A stretch of DNA of 64,000 nt. It comes from Streptococcus pyogenes. GTDB lineage: Bacteria > Bacillota > Bacilli > Lactobacillales > Streptococcaceae. Location: assembly GCF_002055535.1 (NCBI RefSeq), contig NZ_LN831034.1, positions 1,116,001-1,180,000 on the forward strand, written 5' to 3'. Below are positions 9,553 through 19,722 of the stretch, piece after piece; within the stretch, counting starts at the first letter, position 1; each line of letters starts with the position of its first letter. The notes under the pieces are model-generated. The model saw nothing but the letters and a program-made list of their open reading frames with translations, ran no database searches and was not told the origin of the DNA. The translations under genes were made by a program, and so were the position numbers.

Positions 9553-11544
9553 CTAGTCCATTAATTTAAGTTCTAAAATCAAGTCTCGCATTTGAGCTGC
9601 CAATTCGAAATCAAGTAATTCAGCTGCCTCTTGCATTTGTTTTTGCAGAGCATTGATCGCTTCTTTTCGTTCTCCTCTTGACATACTTTCATAATCCATC
9701 TCTTCTTTTGATATATCATTGTGGCTTGTTTTACTTATACTAATAAGGCCTCTGATGTCTTTTTTTATAGTTTGTGGAACGATGCCGTGCGCTTTGTTAT
9801 ATGCTATTTGAATCTCACGACGACGAGCCGTTTCGTCAATAGCTCGCTGCATAGAATCTGTCATCTTGTCCGCATACATAATGACATGACCATCTACGTT
9901 TCGAGCTGCTCTACCGATGGTCTGAATCAAGCCGCGTTCATTACGGAGGAAACCCTCTTTATCAGCATCCAAAATGGCTACAAGACTAACTTCTGGCACA
10001 TCAATCCCTTCACGGAGCAGATTGATTCCAATCAAGACATCAAAAACACCAAGTCGTAAATCACGAATAATTTCTGTTCGCTCTAAGGTTTTAATATCAC
10101 TGTGCATATACTTGACCTTGACACCCATCTCTTTTAGATAATCAGTCAAATCTTCTGCCATTTTTTTAGTTAAGGTTGTGATGAACGTCCGTTCATCGCG
10201 CGCTACGCGCTGGTTAATTTCTCCCAACAAATCATCCATTTGCCCCATACTTGACCTTACATCAATTTCAGGATCAAGTAGCCCAGTCGGACGAATAATT
10301 TGCTCAATAATTGTATTAGTCTGTGACATTTCGTATTCACCAGGCGTTGCTGAAACATAGACAATTTGGTGCACATGACTTTCAAATTCCTCGCGTCTTA
10401 AGGGACGATTATCAAGAGCTGATGGCAATCGAAAACCATAGTCAACTAGCATTTGTTTTCTGGCTTGGTCACCATTATACATGCCTTTGATTTGTCCCAT
10501 TGTCATGTGACTTTCATCAATCATAATTAAAAAATCTTCTGGGAAGAAATCTAACAAGGTATAAGGAGGTTCTCCTGGTGACCTGCCATCCATATGACGG
10601 GAATAGTTTTCGACTCCGCTAGTATAGCCCATTTCACGTAACATTTCAATATCATATTCCGTTCTTTGGCGTAATCGCTGTGCTTCTAGTAGTTTACCTT
10701 CAGATTCAAATAACTGTAACTGCTCTGCTAACTCTGCTTGAATTTTGGCTATTGATTGCTCCATATGCTCATCATTTGTTACAAAGTGAGTAGCTGGAAA
10801 TAAAACCAAATGGTCAACTTCTCCAATAGTTTTCCCAGTTAAACTTTCGATTTCACATATACGGTCAATCTCATCCCCGAAAAATTCCACCCGAAAAGCA
10901 TGTTCATCCCTGGATGCTGGAAAGACCTCAACAACATCGCCACGTACACGAAAACAGCCGCGTTGAAAATCAATATCATTACGCTCAAATTGAATATCTA
11001 CTAATTGATTTAGCAAAGTGTCACGTGATATCTCCTGACCTGGACGTAGGCTGACTGCTGAATCTGCGTACTCTTTTGGCGAACCTAGTCCATAAATACA
11101 AGATACAGAAGCTACCACTATGACATCGTTACGCTCAAGTAAAGAAGAGGTGGCTGAATGGCGAAGTTTATCGATTTCATCATTGACTGAACTATCTTTT
11201 TCGATATAGGTGTCGCTTGATGGGACATATGCTTCAGGTTGGTAGTAATCATAATAGGAAACAAAATATTCCACAGCATTGTCTGGAAAAAATTCTTTAA
11301 ATTCACCATATAATTGTCCTGCTAAGGTTTTATTGTGAGCTATCACTAAGGTAGGTTTATTTACTTTACTAATTACTTGGCTCATGGTGTATGTTTTTCC
11401 CGTTCCTGTAGCACCTAGGAGAATCTGAGCTTTTTCTCCGCCCTCGATATTATCAACTAGGCTTTCAATAGCTTGTGGCTGATCACCAGACGGTTTATAC
11501 TTTGATTTTAGTTTAAATGGTTTATCATCACGTTTATCAATCAT
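9553..11544 (-). CDS. uvrB: Excinuclease ABC subunit UvrB
   Basis: UvrB (663 residues) is the damage-verifying helicase-like subunit of nucleotide excision repair. Walker A GATGTGKT is at 44-51, followed by the beta-hairpin region rich in Tyr ([14 protein letters not shown]), helicase motifs including DESH and GRAARN, and a C-terminal UVR coiled coil that contacts UvrC. The ATG at 11544 has AGAGGG upstream. Length is normal. An extended -10 (TGT-TAAAAT, 11581-11589) lies upstream, and glnP is divergent. Confidence 0.98.
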   Translation of the reverse strand: MIDKRDDKPFKLKSKYKPSGDQPQAIESLVDNIEGGEKAQILLGATGTGKTYTMSQVISKVNKPTLVIAHNKTLAGQLYGEFKEFFPDNAVEYFVSYYDYYQPEAYVPSSDTYIEKDSSVNDEIDKLRHSATSSLLERNDVIVVASVSCIYGLGSPKEYADSAVSLRPGQEISRDTLLNQLVDIQFERNDIDFQRGCFRVRGDVVEVFPASRDEHAFRVEFFGDEIDRICEIESLTGKTIGEVDHLVLFPATHFVTNDEHMEQSIAKIQAELAEQLQLFESEGKLLEAQRLRQRTEYDIEMLREMGYTSGVENYSRHMDGRSPGEPPYTLLDFFPEDFLIMIDESHMTMGQIKGMYNGDQARKQMLVDYGFRLPSALDNRPLRREEFESHVHQIVYVSATPGEYEMSQTNTIIEQIIRPTGLLDPEIDVRSSMGQMDDLLGEINQRVARDERTFITTLTKKMAEDLTDYLKEMGVKVKYMHSDIKTLERTEIIRDLRLGVFDVLIGINLLREGIDVPEVSLVAILDADKEGFLRNERGLIQTIGRAARNVDGHVIMYADKMTDSMQRAIDETARRREIQIAYNKAHGIVPQTIKKDIRGLISISKTSHNDISKEEMDYESMSRGERKEAINALQKQMQEAAELLDFELAAQMRDLILELKLMD

Positions 11545-11673
11545 TTTATACCCTCTAATAGTCTTACTCTCTTATAGACTATTTTAACATAGATAAGCCA
11601 GAATCACCTCCAATAAGCGTAAAAAACATGTCATTTACATGTTATGTTTTATGACATATAAATAACAAATTTC

Positions 11674-11702
11674 TTGCTTAATGTTCAATATTTTGTTATA
11701 AT
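11674..11702 (+). promoter_or_regulatory. Promoter of glnPQ
   Basis: TTGCTT (11674-11679) and TATAAT (11697-11702) lie 17 bp apart, with TG before the -10 (extended). A run of inverted ACATGT/ATGACAT arms lies upstream at about 11627-11657 and could hold an operator, but no known regulator is identified. Confidence 0.7.
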
Positions 11703-11736
11703 TAACCATATTTTTTAGTTTTATAAGGAGATTAGT

Positions 11737-13911
11737 ATGACGCACAAAATAAAAGTATTGCTGCTTGCGATAATGTCTATTTTTTTGACATGCAATATTG
11801 CAAGTGCTGAAACTATTGCTATTGTTTCAGATACAGCTTATGCCCCATTTGAATTTAAAGACTCAGATCAAATTTACAAAGGAATTGACGTTGATATTAT
11901 TAATGAAGTAGCCAAACGTCAATCTTGGGATTTCAGTATGAGTTTCCCGGGTTTTGATGCAGCTGTAAATGCTGTTCAATCTGGTCAAGCGAGTGCTCTA
12001 ATGGCCGGTACAACCATTACGAATGCTCGTAAGAAAGTCTTTCATTTCTCAGAGCCATATTACGATACCAAAATTGTCATTGCGACACGTAAAGCCAATG
12101 CCATCAAAAAATACAGTGACTTAAAAGGAAAAACGGTCGGTGTTAAAAATGGAACAGCGGCTCAAGCCTTTTTGAATAACTATAAAAAAAAGTATGATTA
12201 TACTGTTAAAACATTTGACACAGGTGATCTTATGTATAATAGTTTATCTGCTGGTTCTATTGCCGCTGTTATGGATGATGAGGCGGTTATCCAATACGCA
12301 ATCAGCCAAAACCAAGATATTGCTATTAACATGAAAGGAGAGCCCATTGGAAGCTTTGGGTTTGCTGTCAAAAAGGGAAGCGGATATGATTATCTAGTTA
12401 ATGATTTCAATACAGCTCTTAAAGCTATGAAAGCTGATGGTACCTACCAAGCTATCATGACCAAGTGGTTAGGCACAGATGATAAAGCTACCACCAGTCA
12501 GGCAACGGGAAATCCATCTGCCAAAGCTACACCTACAAAGGACAGTTATAAAATTGTCTCTGATTCGTCTTTTGCACCTTTTGAATTTCAAAATGGTAAG
12601 GGCAAATACGTTGGTATTGACATAGAATTAATCAAAGCTATTGCTAAACAACAAGGTTTCAAAATTGAAATCGCTAATCCAGGTTTCGATGCTGCCTTAA
12701 ATGCTGTGCAATCTAGCCAAGCAGATGGGGTCATTGCTGGTGCAACTATTACTGACGCTCGTAAAGCTATCTTTGATTTTTCTGATCCTTATTATACTTC
12801 TAATATCATTTTAGCTGTTAAAGCTGGAAAAAACATCAAGAACTATGAAGACTTAGACAGAAAAACAGTCGGTGCTAAAAACGGCACTTCATCTTACTCT
12901 TGGTTAAAAGAAAACGCTCCTAAATATGGTTATAATGTCAAGGCATTTGATGATGGTTCTAGCATGTATGATAGCTTAAATTCAGGTTCTGTAGATGCTA
13001 TCATGGATGATGAGGCGGTTCTTAAATACGCTATCTCTCAAGGTCGTCGCTTTGAAACACCTCTTGAGGGCATTTCTACTGGTGAAGTTGGTTTTGCTGT
13101 CAAGAAAGGAACTAATCCAGAATTAATCGAAATGTTCAACAATGGCTTAGCTGCTCTCAAAAAATCTGGTCAGTATGATGACATTATAGATAAATACCTT
13201 GACTCTAAGAAAGCTGCAACTCCTTCTGAAAAAGGTGCTGATGAGTCTACTATTTCAGGCCTATTATCAAATAACTACAAACAACTATTGGCAGGACTTG
13301 GAACCACGCTCAGTTTAACCCTTATTTCATTTGCTATTGCTATAATTATCGGGATCATCTTTGGGATGATGGCCGTGTCACCAACTAAATCACTTCGACT
13401 TATTTCAACGGTCTTTGTGGACGTTGTTCGAGGGATTCCTTTGATGATTGTGGCTGCCTTCATTTTCTGGGGAGTACCAAACCTTATCGAGAGTATGACC
13501 GGCCACCAGTCACCGATTAATGATTTCTTAGCTGCTACAATTGCACTGTCACTTAATGGCGGAGCCTATATTGCTGAAATTGTTCGCGGTGGTATCGAAG
13601 CTGTTCCAGCAGGGCAAATGGAAGCTAGTCGAAGTCTTGGTTTGTCTTACGGAACCACGATGAGAAAAGTAATTCTCCCACAAGCTGTGAAACTAATGTT
13701 ACCTAACTTTATCAATCAGTTTGTTATTTCATTGAAGGATACAACAATCGTCTCAGCAATTGGTTTAGTGGAACTCTTCCAAACAGGTAAAATCATTATT
13801 GCTAGAAATTACCAGTCGTTCCGTATGTATGCTATTTTAGCAATTATTTACCTTATCATGATTACACTCTTAACAAGACTTGCAAAACGTTTAGAAAAGA
13901 GGCTTAACTAA
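11737..13911 (+). CDS. glnP: Glutamine/glutamate ABC transporter, fused double binding protein-permease GlnP
   Basis: A 724-residue fusion. A signal sequence (cleavage near Ala24) is followed by two tandem family-3 amino-acid-binding domains (about 25-250 and 265-490), each with the pair of APFEFK/Q and PGFDAA segments, then a permease domain with about five membrane segments. The permease carries the EAA loop [17 protein letters not shown] that docks on GlnQ. Double-domain GlnP of this form is known from lactic acid bacteria, where the two domains differ in affinity. The stop overlaps the glnQ start (TAATG). AAGGAG precedes the ATG. Substrate glutamine/glutamate is by family, not proven here. 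Confidence 0.95.
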   Translation: MTHKIKVLLLAIMSIFLTCNIASAETIAIVSDTAYAPFEFKDSDQIYKGIDVDIINEVAKRQSWDFSMSFPGFDAAVNAVQSGQASALMAGTTITNARKKVFHFSEPYYDTKIVIATRKANAIKKYSDLKGKTVGVKNGTAAQAFLNNYKKKYDYTVKTFDTGDLMYNSLSAGSIAAVMDDEAVIQYAISQNQDIAINMKGEPIGSFGFAVKKGSGYDYLVNDFNTALKAMKADGTYQAIMTKWLGTDDKATTSQATGNPSAKATPTKDSYKIVSDSSFAPFEFQNGKGKYVGIDIELIKAIAKQQGFKIEIANPGFDAALNAVQSSQADGVIAGATITDARKAIFDFSDPYYTSNIILAVKAGKNIKNYEDLDRKTVGAKNGTSSYSWLKENAPKYGYNVKAFDDGSSMYDSLNSGSVDAIMDDEAVLKYAISQGRRFETPLEGISTGEVGFAVKKGTNPELIEMFNNGLAALKKSGQYDDIIDKYLDSKKAATPSEKGADESTISGLLSNNYKQLLAGLGTTLSLTLISFAIAIIIGIIFGMMAVSPTKSLRLISTVFVDVVRGIPLMIVAAFIFWGVPNLIESMTGHQSPINDFLAATIALSLNGGAYIAEIVRGGIEAVPAGQMEASRSLGLSYGTTMRKVILPQAVKLMLPNFINQFVISLKDTTIVSAIGLVELFQTGKIIIARNYQSFRMYAILAIIYLIMITLLTRLAKRLEKRLN

Positions 13912-14651
13912 TGACAGAATTAAAAATTGATGTTCAAGATTTACACAAATCTTATGGTCAAAATGAAGTCTTAAAAGGAATTGATGCCAAATTCTACGAA
14001 GGCGATGTCGTTTGTATCATTGGTCCTTCTGGTTCTGGGAAATCAACCTTTCTACGTACCCTCAACCTCCTAGAGACGATTACCAGTGGTAAGGTCATGG
14101 TGGACGGTTTTGAATTATCAGATCCTAAGACTAATATTGACAAGGCACGTGAAAATATCGGGATGGTATTCCAACACTTCAACCTTTTCCCTCACATGAC
14201 TGTTCTTGAGAATATTATCTTTGCTCCTGTTGAATTAGGTAAAGAGTCTAAAGAAGTTGCTAAAAAGCATGGCATGGCACTTCTAGAAAAAGTCGGACTT
14301 TCTGATAAGGCCGACGCCTTCCCAGGAAGTTTATCCGGCGGGCAAAAACAGCGTGTCGCCATCGCCAGAAGTTTAGCAATGAACCCAGATATTATGCTCT
14401 TTGATGAACCAACTTCTGCTCTTGACCCCGAAATGGTTGGGGACGTTTTGAACGTTATGAAAGACTTGGCAGAACAAGGCATGACCATGTTAATTGTTAC
14501 TCACGAAATGGGATTTGCTCGCCAAGTAGCTAACCGTGTTATCTTTACAGACGGTGGTCAATTCTTGGAGGATGGTACTCCTGAAGAGATTTTTGATCAT
14601 CCTAAGCACCCTCGTCTCATTGAATTTTTAGACAAGGTCTTAAACGTCTAA
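13911..14651 (+). CDS. glnQ: Glutamine ABC transporter ATP-binding protein GlnQ
   Basis: A 246-residue ABC ATPase of the polar amino-acid class. Walker [11 protein letters not shown]-loop [13 protein letters not shown], signature LSGGQKQR and Walker [13 protein letters not shown] are all intact, followed by the H-loop VTHEMGFA. It is translationally coupled to glnP by a one-base overlap and provides the energy for that importer. A strong terminator closes the operon. Confidence 0.97.
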   Translation: MTELKIDVQDLHKSYGQNEVLKGIDAKFYEGDVVCIIGPSGSGKSTFLRTLNLLETITSGKVMVDGFELSDPKTNIDKARENIGMVFQHFNLFPHMTVLENIIFAPVELGKESKEVAKKHGMALLEKVGLSDKADAFPGSLSGGQKQRVAIARSLAMNPDIMLFDEPTSALDPEMVGDVLNVMKDLAEQGMTMLIVTHEMGFARQVANRVIFTDGGQFLEDGTPEEIFDHPKHPRLIEFLDKVLNV

Positions 14652-14686
14652 TAGAGCAGACACCATACTAACTTCCAAAAAATAAT

Positions 14687-14718
14687 AAGGCAAGGAAACA
14701 GGTTTCCTTGCCTTTTTT
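14687..14718 (+). terminator. Intrinsic terminator of glnPQ
   Basis: AAGGCAAGGAAAC pairs perfectly with GTTTCCTTGCCTT across a 2-nt gap, followed by a T tract. Confidence 0.9.
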
Positions 14719-14749
14719 GGTTACTGTTATTATTCAAACCAGCAAAATA

Positions 14750-14788
14750 GGGATACTCTTATGACTCTCTCCTTCATAAGAGTGTCCC
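14750..14788 (-). terminator. Intrinsic terminator of the PTS operon
   Basis: A 15-bp stem (14750-14764 with 14774-14788, one G-T pair) ends on the reverse strand in a CCC-TATTTT tail, directly downstream of the last small gene of the PTS operon. Confidence 0.75.
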
Positions 14789-14798
14789 CTATGCTTTT

Positions 14799-14951
14799 TT
14801 ATGGGCGTTTATGTTTAGTGAGGTAATAACCTAATCCCGTAAGAGCTAGTCCCGTCACTATGTGTAAGTATTTGTTACCAACCATCGGACTAATGGCAAT
14901 GAGAAAAAAGCCAACAGCCATTAAAAAAGTTGCTCCATTTTTTTCTGTCAT
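14799..14951 (-). CDS. Small membrane protein coupled to PTS IIC
   Basis: A 50-codon frame (starts MTEKNGATFLMAVGFF) with two hydrophobic stretches (about 8-22 and 30-43) and a basic tail ending KHKRP. Its ATG overlaps the stop of the PTS IIC gene as ATGA, which argues for real, coupled translation. It ends just before the operon terminator. I know no function for it. The position suggests an accessory or assembly factor of the permease, but this is inference. Too short for many annotation pipelines. Confidence 0.7.
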   Translation of the reverse strand: MTEKNGATFLMAVGFFLIAISPMVGNKYLHIVTGLALTGLGYYLTKHKRP

Positions 14952-16327
14952 GCAAGGTCACTCGCTTTTTCTTTATTGGCCAAAATGACAAATGGTGCCC
15001 AGATAAGGAAGGCAACAAAGAGGTTAAACAGTGAAACCAAACCTGCCATAATATTACCTCCAGTAGCTAGGTAAGCATAAAGTCCAACAGGGGTAATCCA
15101 AGGTACTGATAAGAATACCGGTGGAATCAAACCTATTGCAGTAGCAAAATAAGCTATGCTAGCACAAATTGGTGGCACAATTAGCCATGGAATCACAAAG
15201 GTTGGATTCAAAACAATTGGCATCCCAAATGTAATTGGTTCGTTGATATTGAAAACACCCATTGGTGCGGACAATTTGGCAATGGTTTTATGCTCTTCTC
15301 GTTTTGAGAATATGAAGATAGCAATAATCAATGCCAAGGTTACTCCTGAACCACCCATTTGAGCATAAGCATCAAAGGACCCGCGTGTCCAAAGGTATGG
15401 TAAATTAGCAGCGCTATGCGCTGTATTGTAAGCAGCTGTATTTTCTGTTAAAGCTACCATATAAATACCATCCATCACTGGGGCTAAGACATTATGACCA
15501 TGCAAGCCGAAGAACCAGAGCAGTTGAACTAAGAAGGTTAACAAGATAACTGAACCAATACCCTGTGATAAGCCTAGCAATGGTAATTGGATATAGGTTG
15601 AAATGACATCACTTAGGGAAGAACCTGTTAATGCGAAAATGAGGTAGGCGAAAATTGCCGAAGCGTAAATCGCAACTGTTCCTGGAATAATGGCAGCAAA
15701 GGCTTTATTAACCGCAGGTGGTACATTATCTGGTAAGGTAATGGTAATATTACGTTTGGTCAAAGCCGCATACACAAAACTTGATAAAAAGCCAATAATT
15801 AAAGCTGTGAACAAGCCTGTGGCACCGACATACTTTAGAGCTATTGCTCCCCATTGACTAGTTTCAATACTTGAAGCTCCACCCGCAGTAACGACTGAAA
15901 GCCCCATTTCTTTCAAATTGCTAATTAGGTTAGCAGAGGCATTTTCAAGTGGTGTCGAAATGGTTAAAGTCTGAGGTAGGGTGGCAATAAATGAGCCAAA
16001 AGAAATCAATCCTCCTGCCAATGGATTAATCTTATGCATAACAGCTAAATTGTAACCGAAAGCAAAGGCAAAAAAGAGCGCCATGATACCAATTGTCCCA
16101 AAATAAACATAGCCATTGATGTCGATAACAGGTTGCATAGCTTTTGCAAATCCTGTCCATCCCATATTGTTTGGAATATCGCGTAAAAAAACGTTCAATA
16201 AGACAGCAACTGAACCTGCCATGGTAATAGGCATCATTGAAATAAAGGAATCACGAATAGCTACTAAATGCCGTTGTGACCCAATTTTTCCTGAAATCTC
16301 CATAAACTTATCAGAAAAATGCGACAT
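14948..16327 (-). CDS. PTS EIIC component, lactose/cellobiose family
   Basis: A 459-residue membrane transporter with about ten hydrophobic segments, belonging to the Lac/Cel (EIIC) class. The segment INEPITFGMPIVLNP (near 350) is the conserved sugar-binding loop of the family. Together with the IIA and IIB proteins it would bring in and phosphorylate a beta-linked sugar. AGAGGAGA is the ribosome site. It is separated from the DUF3284 gene by 177 nt in which I see neither promoter nor terminator that I can support. The substrate is not readable from sequence; the GH1 gene suggests a beta-glucoside or a cell-wall-derived disaccharide. Confidence 0.92.
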   Translation of the reverse strand: MSHFSDKFMEISGKIGSQRHLVAIRDSFISMMPITMAGSVAVLLNVFLRDIPNNMGWTGFAKAMQPVIDINGYVYFGTIGIMALFFAFAFGYNLAVMHKINPLAGGLISFGSFIATLPQTLTISTPLENASANLISNLKEMGLSVVTAGGASSIETSQWGAIALKYVGATGLFTALIIGFLSSFVYAALTKRNITITLPDNVPPAVNKAFAAIIPGTVAIYASAIFAYLIFALTGSSLSDVISTYIQLPLLGLSQGIGSVILLTFLVQLLWFFGLHGHNVLAPVMDGIYMVALTENTAAYNTAHSAANLPYLWTRGSFDAYAQMGGSGVTLALIIAIFIFSKREEHKTIAKLSAPMGVFNINEPITFGMPIVLNPTFVIPWLIVPPICASIAYFATAIGLIPPVFLSVPWITPVGLYAYLATGGNIMAGLVSLFNLFVAFLIWAPFVILANKEKASDLA

Positions 16328-16504
16328 AAATCTTCTCCTCTTTTTATTTTTTTAATGTAACAAAGGTAACCTTAAAAGCAGCGGTGTCTGCCTAACACAA
16401 TTATCTCAAAATCATCCTTGTTAAACGTGATGCTTAGAGATAACCGGTAATCGGCTCTTATCCAAATGAACCCTTCTCTCTCATTCAAGGTCTGTGAATA
16501 ATCT

Positions 16505-16954
16505 TCACAAAGACGATGGTTGCTGCAACTGTTTAGCATATTGGATAAGGGCTGCTAACTGAGCTTGAGATTGGCGTTCTAGGCTTTTTTTGAACAGTTT
16601 GCCAACAATAAATTGATTTGCTTTTTGAAAAATATCTAGAGGATGATAGTCATAAGAATAGGTAATTCTAGTCCGATTCTCCCCCAGAGCCTCTAATTGA
16701 TAAGCCAATTCCTTTATCCCATGATTGGAACTAAAACAAGCAGTATATAATTGCGGAGCTTCTAGGGCCGTAATAAGCACCCTCACTGTACGTTCTTTGT
16801 ATTTACCATAATGTTTAACATAGTTTATCCCCGCTTTGATATCATCTCTTGACAACTGTCTCAAGGTATTTTGTCGATAATCTTCTTGGAGCGATATCAG
16901 CATGGCTTCAAAACAATGATGAATGGAAACATCTCCTTCTGCTGAAATAATCAT
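16505..16954 (-). CDS. DUF3284 family protein in PTS operon
   Basis: A 149-residue soluble protein of the DUF3284 type (SRPBCC-like fold), regularly found inside cellobiose-type PTS operons of Firmicutes. The middle segment with RTRITYSYDY and a basic C-terminal half are typical. Its ATG overlaps the end of the IIA gene by 4 nt. The function is unknown; a role in sensing or binding the sugar phosphate is a guess. Confidence 0.7.
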   Translation of the reverse strand: MIISAEGDVSIHHCFEAMLISLQEDYRQNTLRQLSRDDIKAGINYVKHYGKYKERTVRVLITALEAPQLYTACFSSNHGIKELAYQLEALGENRTRITYSYDYHPLDIFQKANQFIVGKLFKKSLERQSQAQLAALIQYAKQLQQPSSL

Positions 16955-17286
16955 GACTCACCTCTTTGTATTGCTGACATTTTGTCGTAAACGGTAACCA
17001 ATTCCTTGGCTAAATCAATAAAGGCTAAGGCAGTCATCATGTGATCTTGCCCATGCACCATCAATAAAGACAATTCAACCGCATCACCAGCTGCTTCTTG
17101 GGACAGCAAATGTGTCTGCGATTTATGGGCAATATTTAACGAGTTTGTCGCTTCTTGAAGTAAGTGCTGAGCCTCCTCAAACTGCCCATCTCGTGCTGCA
17201 TGAATAGCCTCTACGGCCTTGCCCTTGGCTTCGCCTCCATACATGATTAAGCCCATAATAGCTTCTAAGTTGGATGGTTCCGTCAT
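16951..17286 (-). CDS. PTS EIIA component, lactose/cellobiose family
   Basis: A 111-residue all-helical EIIA of the Lac/Cel class, which accepts phosphate from HPr and hands it to IIB. The family motif LLMVHGQDHMMTA contains the phosphorylated His, and GGEAKGKAVEAI near residue 20 is typical of the trimer core. It lies 2 nt after the IIB gene and overlaps the next gene by 4 nt. Confidence 0.93.
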   Translation of the reverse strand: MTEPSNLEAIMGLIMYGGEAKGKAVEAIHAARDGQFEEAQHLLQEATNSLNIAHKSQTHLLSQEAAGDAVELSLLMVHGQDHMMTALAFIDLAKELVTVYDKMSAIQRGES

Positions 17287-17288
17287 GC

Positions 17289-17600
17289 CTACTCCTCCAT
17301 CATTGCTAGGGCTGTTTCAAGGACTTTTTCACCGTTCATAAGACCATAATCAGCCATGTTAATGGCATCTACTTTAATATCTGGTTCAAACTTATCTTTA
17401 AAATCCTTTAGTAAGAATTTGACTTGTGGACCTAACAAGAGAACGTCAATGCTATTAGCAGCCATTTCGTTGTCAGCTTCACTCACAGGAACTGCCCAAA
17501 TAGAAACTTCAAGGTCACGCGCTTGGGCTGCTTTTTGCATCTTAGTCACCAACATACTAGTTGACATACCGGCATTACAAACTAACATAATAGATTTCAT
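17289..17600 (-). CDS. PTS EIIB component, lactose/cellobiose family
   Basis: A 103-residue cytosolic phosphocarrier. The P-loop CNAGMSTSM places the phosphorylated Cys at residue 8. I start at 17600, where AAGGAG stands 7 nt upstream; a frame extension of ten basic residues further up lacks support and would overlap the regulator gene. It transfers phosphate from IIA to the sugar during transport by IIC. Confidence 0.93.
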   Translation of the reverse strand: MKSIMLVCNAGMSTSMLVTKMQKAAQARDLEVSIWAVPVSEADNEMAANSIDVLLLGPQVKFLLKDFKDKFEPDIKVDAINMADYGLMNGEKVLETALAMMEE

Positions 17601-17622
17601 AAGGTTTCTCCTTTTAATCGTT

Positions 17623-19617
17623 TTAATCATGAATAAGTGGGGTAAACACTGTCATGAATTTGGAATAATTTGGTTCTTCTAGTAACGCTTGCTGAAGCTC
17701 CACCTGATTGACAAAAGATGCCAAACCTGGTGATACATATTTTAACCTATGATTATGCCCTTTAGACGGGGATAATAGAAAGACAAAATGAACAGCTTGA
17801 TGCGCCTTGTCCCACTCAAGAGGCTCTCGGCAAATAACCACTACTACCTGTTCAGAATAAGTCATGGGATTAGCAGGATGCGGAAAGGCAAGCACTTCTC
17901 CATAGATGACTGGGCTGTAATTTTCCCTCAGTACCATTTGATGATAGAAGTCCTCTACAAACGTTTCTGTTCCCGCCTCGTCAAGACAAGCAATCATCCG
18001 TAAAAGCAAGTCTTCCTTTGAGATTTTCTCGTCTAAATAAAGAAAACGATTAGGGCTAAAAACACCTGTTAGAAGCTGCTCTGCTTTTGCTAAACTCATC
18101 TGTGACGGTAAACTGACCTCTTTCTTGATACCTTCTTGTTCTCCAATAAATTGTCGAATAGTTTCAATATCCTGATTTGACAAAAAAACACTGACAGTAA
18201 TCACTGGTGTTAAAAACATCAGATTGGCAAGGCTGATAGAGGAAATAATCAAATCAACGGTTTTCAGTCGCTCTTCGGTTATTTCATAGTAACTGATAAC
18301 ATCGACAATACGCAAACGTCCTTCAAATTCCTTTTCCAAGCGATTTTTCAACATCATGGCACTACCATAACCTGTGGCACAAACTACTAGAACCCTCAAT
18401 TTATGACGGTTTGAATAACGCTCAATGGCCGCCATTAAATGCAAACTAATATAAGCCCATTCATCATCTGAGACATCATTCTTTTGACATACAAGCAAAT
18501 CCGAAAAGGTCTGCTTGGTAAGGGTAAATATTTCAGGATACTGGCTTTTAATTTCCTCAGTTAAAGGATTAGTCAGCTGAATATGGTTTTCAAGACGTAT
18601 GGTCAAGGGCATCATGTGGGCTAATAAACCTTGAAATAAATTGGTATCTGTTTCTAAAGTCATGCCTGTCAATTGACTAATCTTGGCAATACATGCTTTT
18701 AAATGGTCCTGCAACTTTTCATCGGTATTATCATCTTGCCAATGCTTACCAACAGAATGTTTGACCTTTAGATGCAGTGCAATATAATTAGCCTCCTCTT
18801 TAGGAAAACGTATCCCCATCACTTCTTCCACTCGATACAAAATGCGCAGAGCTACTTGATACTCATCAGACTGACGAATAGCTATTGGAATGGAAAACAG
18901 TTCTAATGGACACCCCGATCGAATACGCTGAACCATTAGGGCAATATGCAAGACTAGATTATTCATGACAAAATCAGAAAGTTTCAACTTAGCATCCCGA
19001 CATTCATCCAAGACAATAATCATGATTTCTGCAAAATTAATACCTTCAAGAAAGGTATTACCTACCATGGTGGACAAGGTATTATCAAAACTAGTAACAA
19101 AAAAATAGTCCATGATAAAATGCCTAATGTCCTCTTCTTTACCTCTTATTTGAATATGTTGGTGAGTTATTTCAAGCTCTAACTGGTAAGGTATTATGCG
19201 CTCCTTAATACCTGCTAAAACATGTTTTAAAGTTGTCCGACTGATATACAATTCTTGACAAAGCTCTTCAAAATCCTGAACGGCATCTTCAAAAAAGAAT
19301 TTATGAAGCACATAATCTTCTCGATCAACCGATTCTTCCACTTGAGTCACATCTGCCAAACGTTTTTTAGACGTCACACTTTCTTGCCAAAAGATGTCAA
19401 ATGCCATAGAATGGTCAATTTCTAAGCAGTAACCTCGACCTTGTTTAGAAATGATGTGAGCTCCGTGTTCAGGAAGGCTACTGATCAGTTCTTTGAGGTA
19501 TTTCCTAACCGTACGGTCACTCATACCGATAACCTCAGCCAGAGTTGCACTAGAGACAAACTGCTCTTTGTGATGGATTAGAAATGTTATGATGGCCAGT
19601 TCTTTTTTTGATAACAT
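17623..19617 (-). CDS. PRD-containing transcriptional activator of the PTS operon (BglG/LicR type)
   Basis: A 664-residue regulator with the order HTH (about 1-75), mga-like second HTH (about 100-160), two PTS regulation domains (about 175-400), an EIIB-like domain with the CATGYGSAMM loop (about 412-420) and a C-terminal EIIA domain of the fructose/mannitol type with AFPHPANP. Such proteins activate their own PTS operon when phosphorylated by HPr on the PRDs and are shut off by the cognate EIIB. The gene lies inside the operon it should control, just upstream of the IIB gene. A cre-like site is found 20 nt before its start. Confidence 0.9.
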   Translation of the reverse strand: MLSKKELAIITFLIHHKEQFVSSATLAEVIGMSDRTVRKYLKELISSLPEHGAHIISKQGRGYCLEIDHSMAFDIFWQESVTSKKRLADVTQVEESVDREDYVLHKFFFEDAVQDFEELCQELYISRTTLKHVLAGIKERIIPYQLELEITHQHIQIRGKEEDIRHFIMDYFFVTSFDNTLSTMVGNTFLEGINFAEIMIIVLDECRDAKLKLSDFVMNNLVLHIALMVQRIRSGCPLELFSIPIAIRQSDEYQVALRILYRVEEVMGIRFPKEEANYIALHLKVKHSVGKHWQDDNTDEKLQDHLKACIAKISQLTGMTLETDTNLFQGLLAHMMPLTIRLENHIQLTNPLTEEIKSQYPEIFTLTKQTFSDLLVCQKNDVSDDEWAYISLHLMAAIERYSNRHKLRVLVVCATGYGSAMMLKNRLEKEFEGRLRIVDVISYYEITEERLKTVDLIISSISLANLMFLTPVITVSVFLSNQDIETIRQFIGEQEGIKKEVSLPSQMSLAKAEQLLTGVFSPNRFLYLDEKISKEDLLLRMIACLDEAGTETFVEDFYHQMVLRENYSPVIYGEVLAFPHPANPMTYSEQVVVVICREPLEWDKAHQAVHFVFLLSPSKGHNHRLKYVSPGLASFVNQVELQQALLEEPNYSKFMTVFTPLIHD

Positions 19618-19636
19618 TAGTCCTCCTTACTACTTT

Positions 19637-19650
19637 AGAAAACGCTTTCT
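19637..19650. promoter_or_regulatory. Possible cre in front of the PRD regulator gene
   Basis: AGAAAACGCTTTCT is a near-palindrome matching 12 of 14 cre positions (both ends deviate). It lies 20 nt upstream of the regulator ATG, in the 105-nt gap after the DUF871 gene. It could act as an internal CcpA roadblock. Confidence 0.4.
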
Positions 19651-19722
19651 ACCCTCCTTTAGTGTACCAAATATTTCCTGAAAAAGGTGACCATCATTTT
19701 CCGCATTGATTGTGAAAAGAAT

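Noticed and set aside
16328..16504. Small gene or promoter between the DUF3284 and IIC genes
   Set aside because: No frame with a ribosome site beyond eight codons and no -35/-10 pair; I see nothing supportable there.
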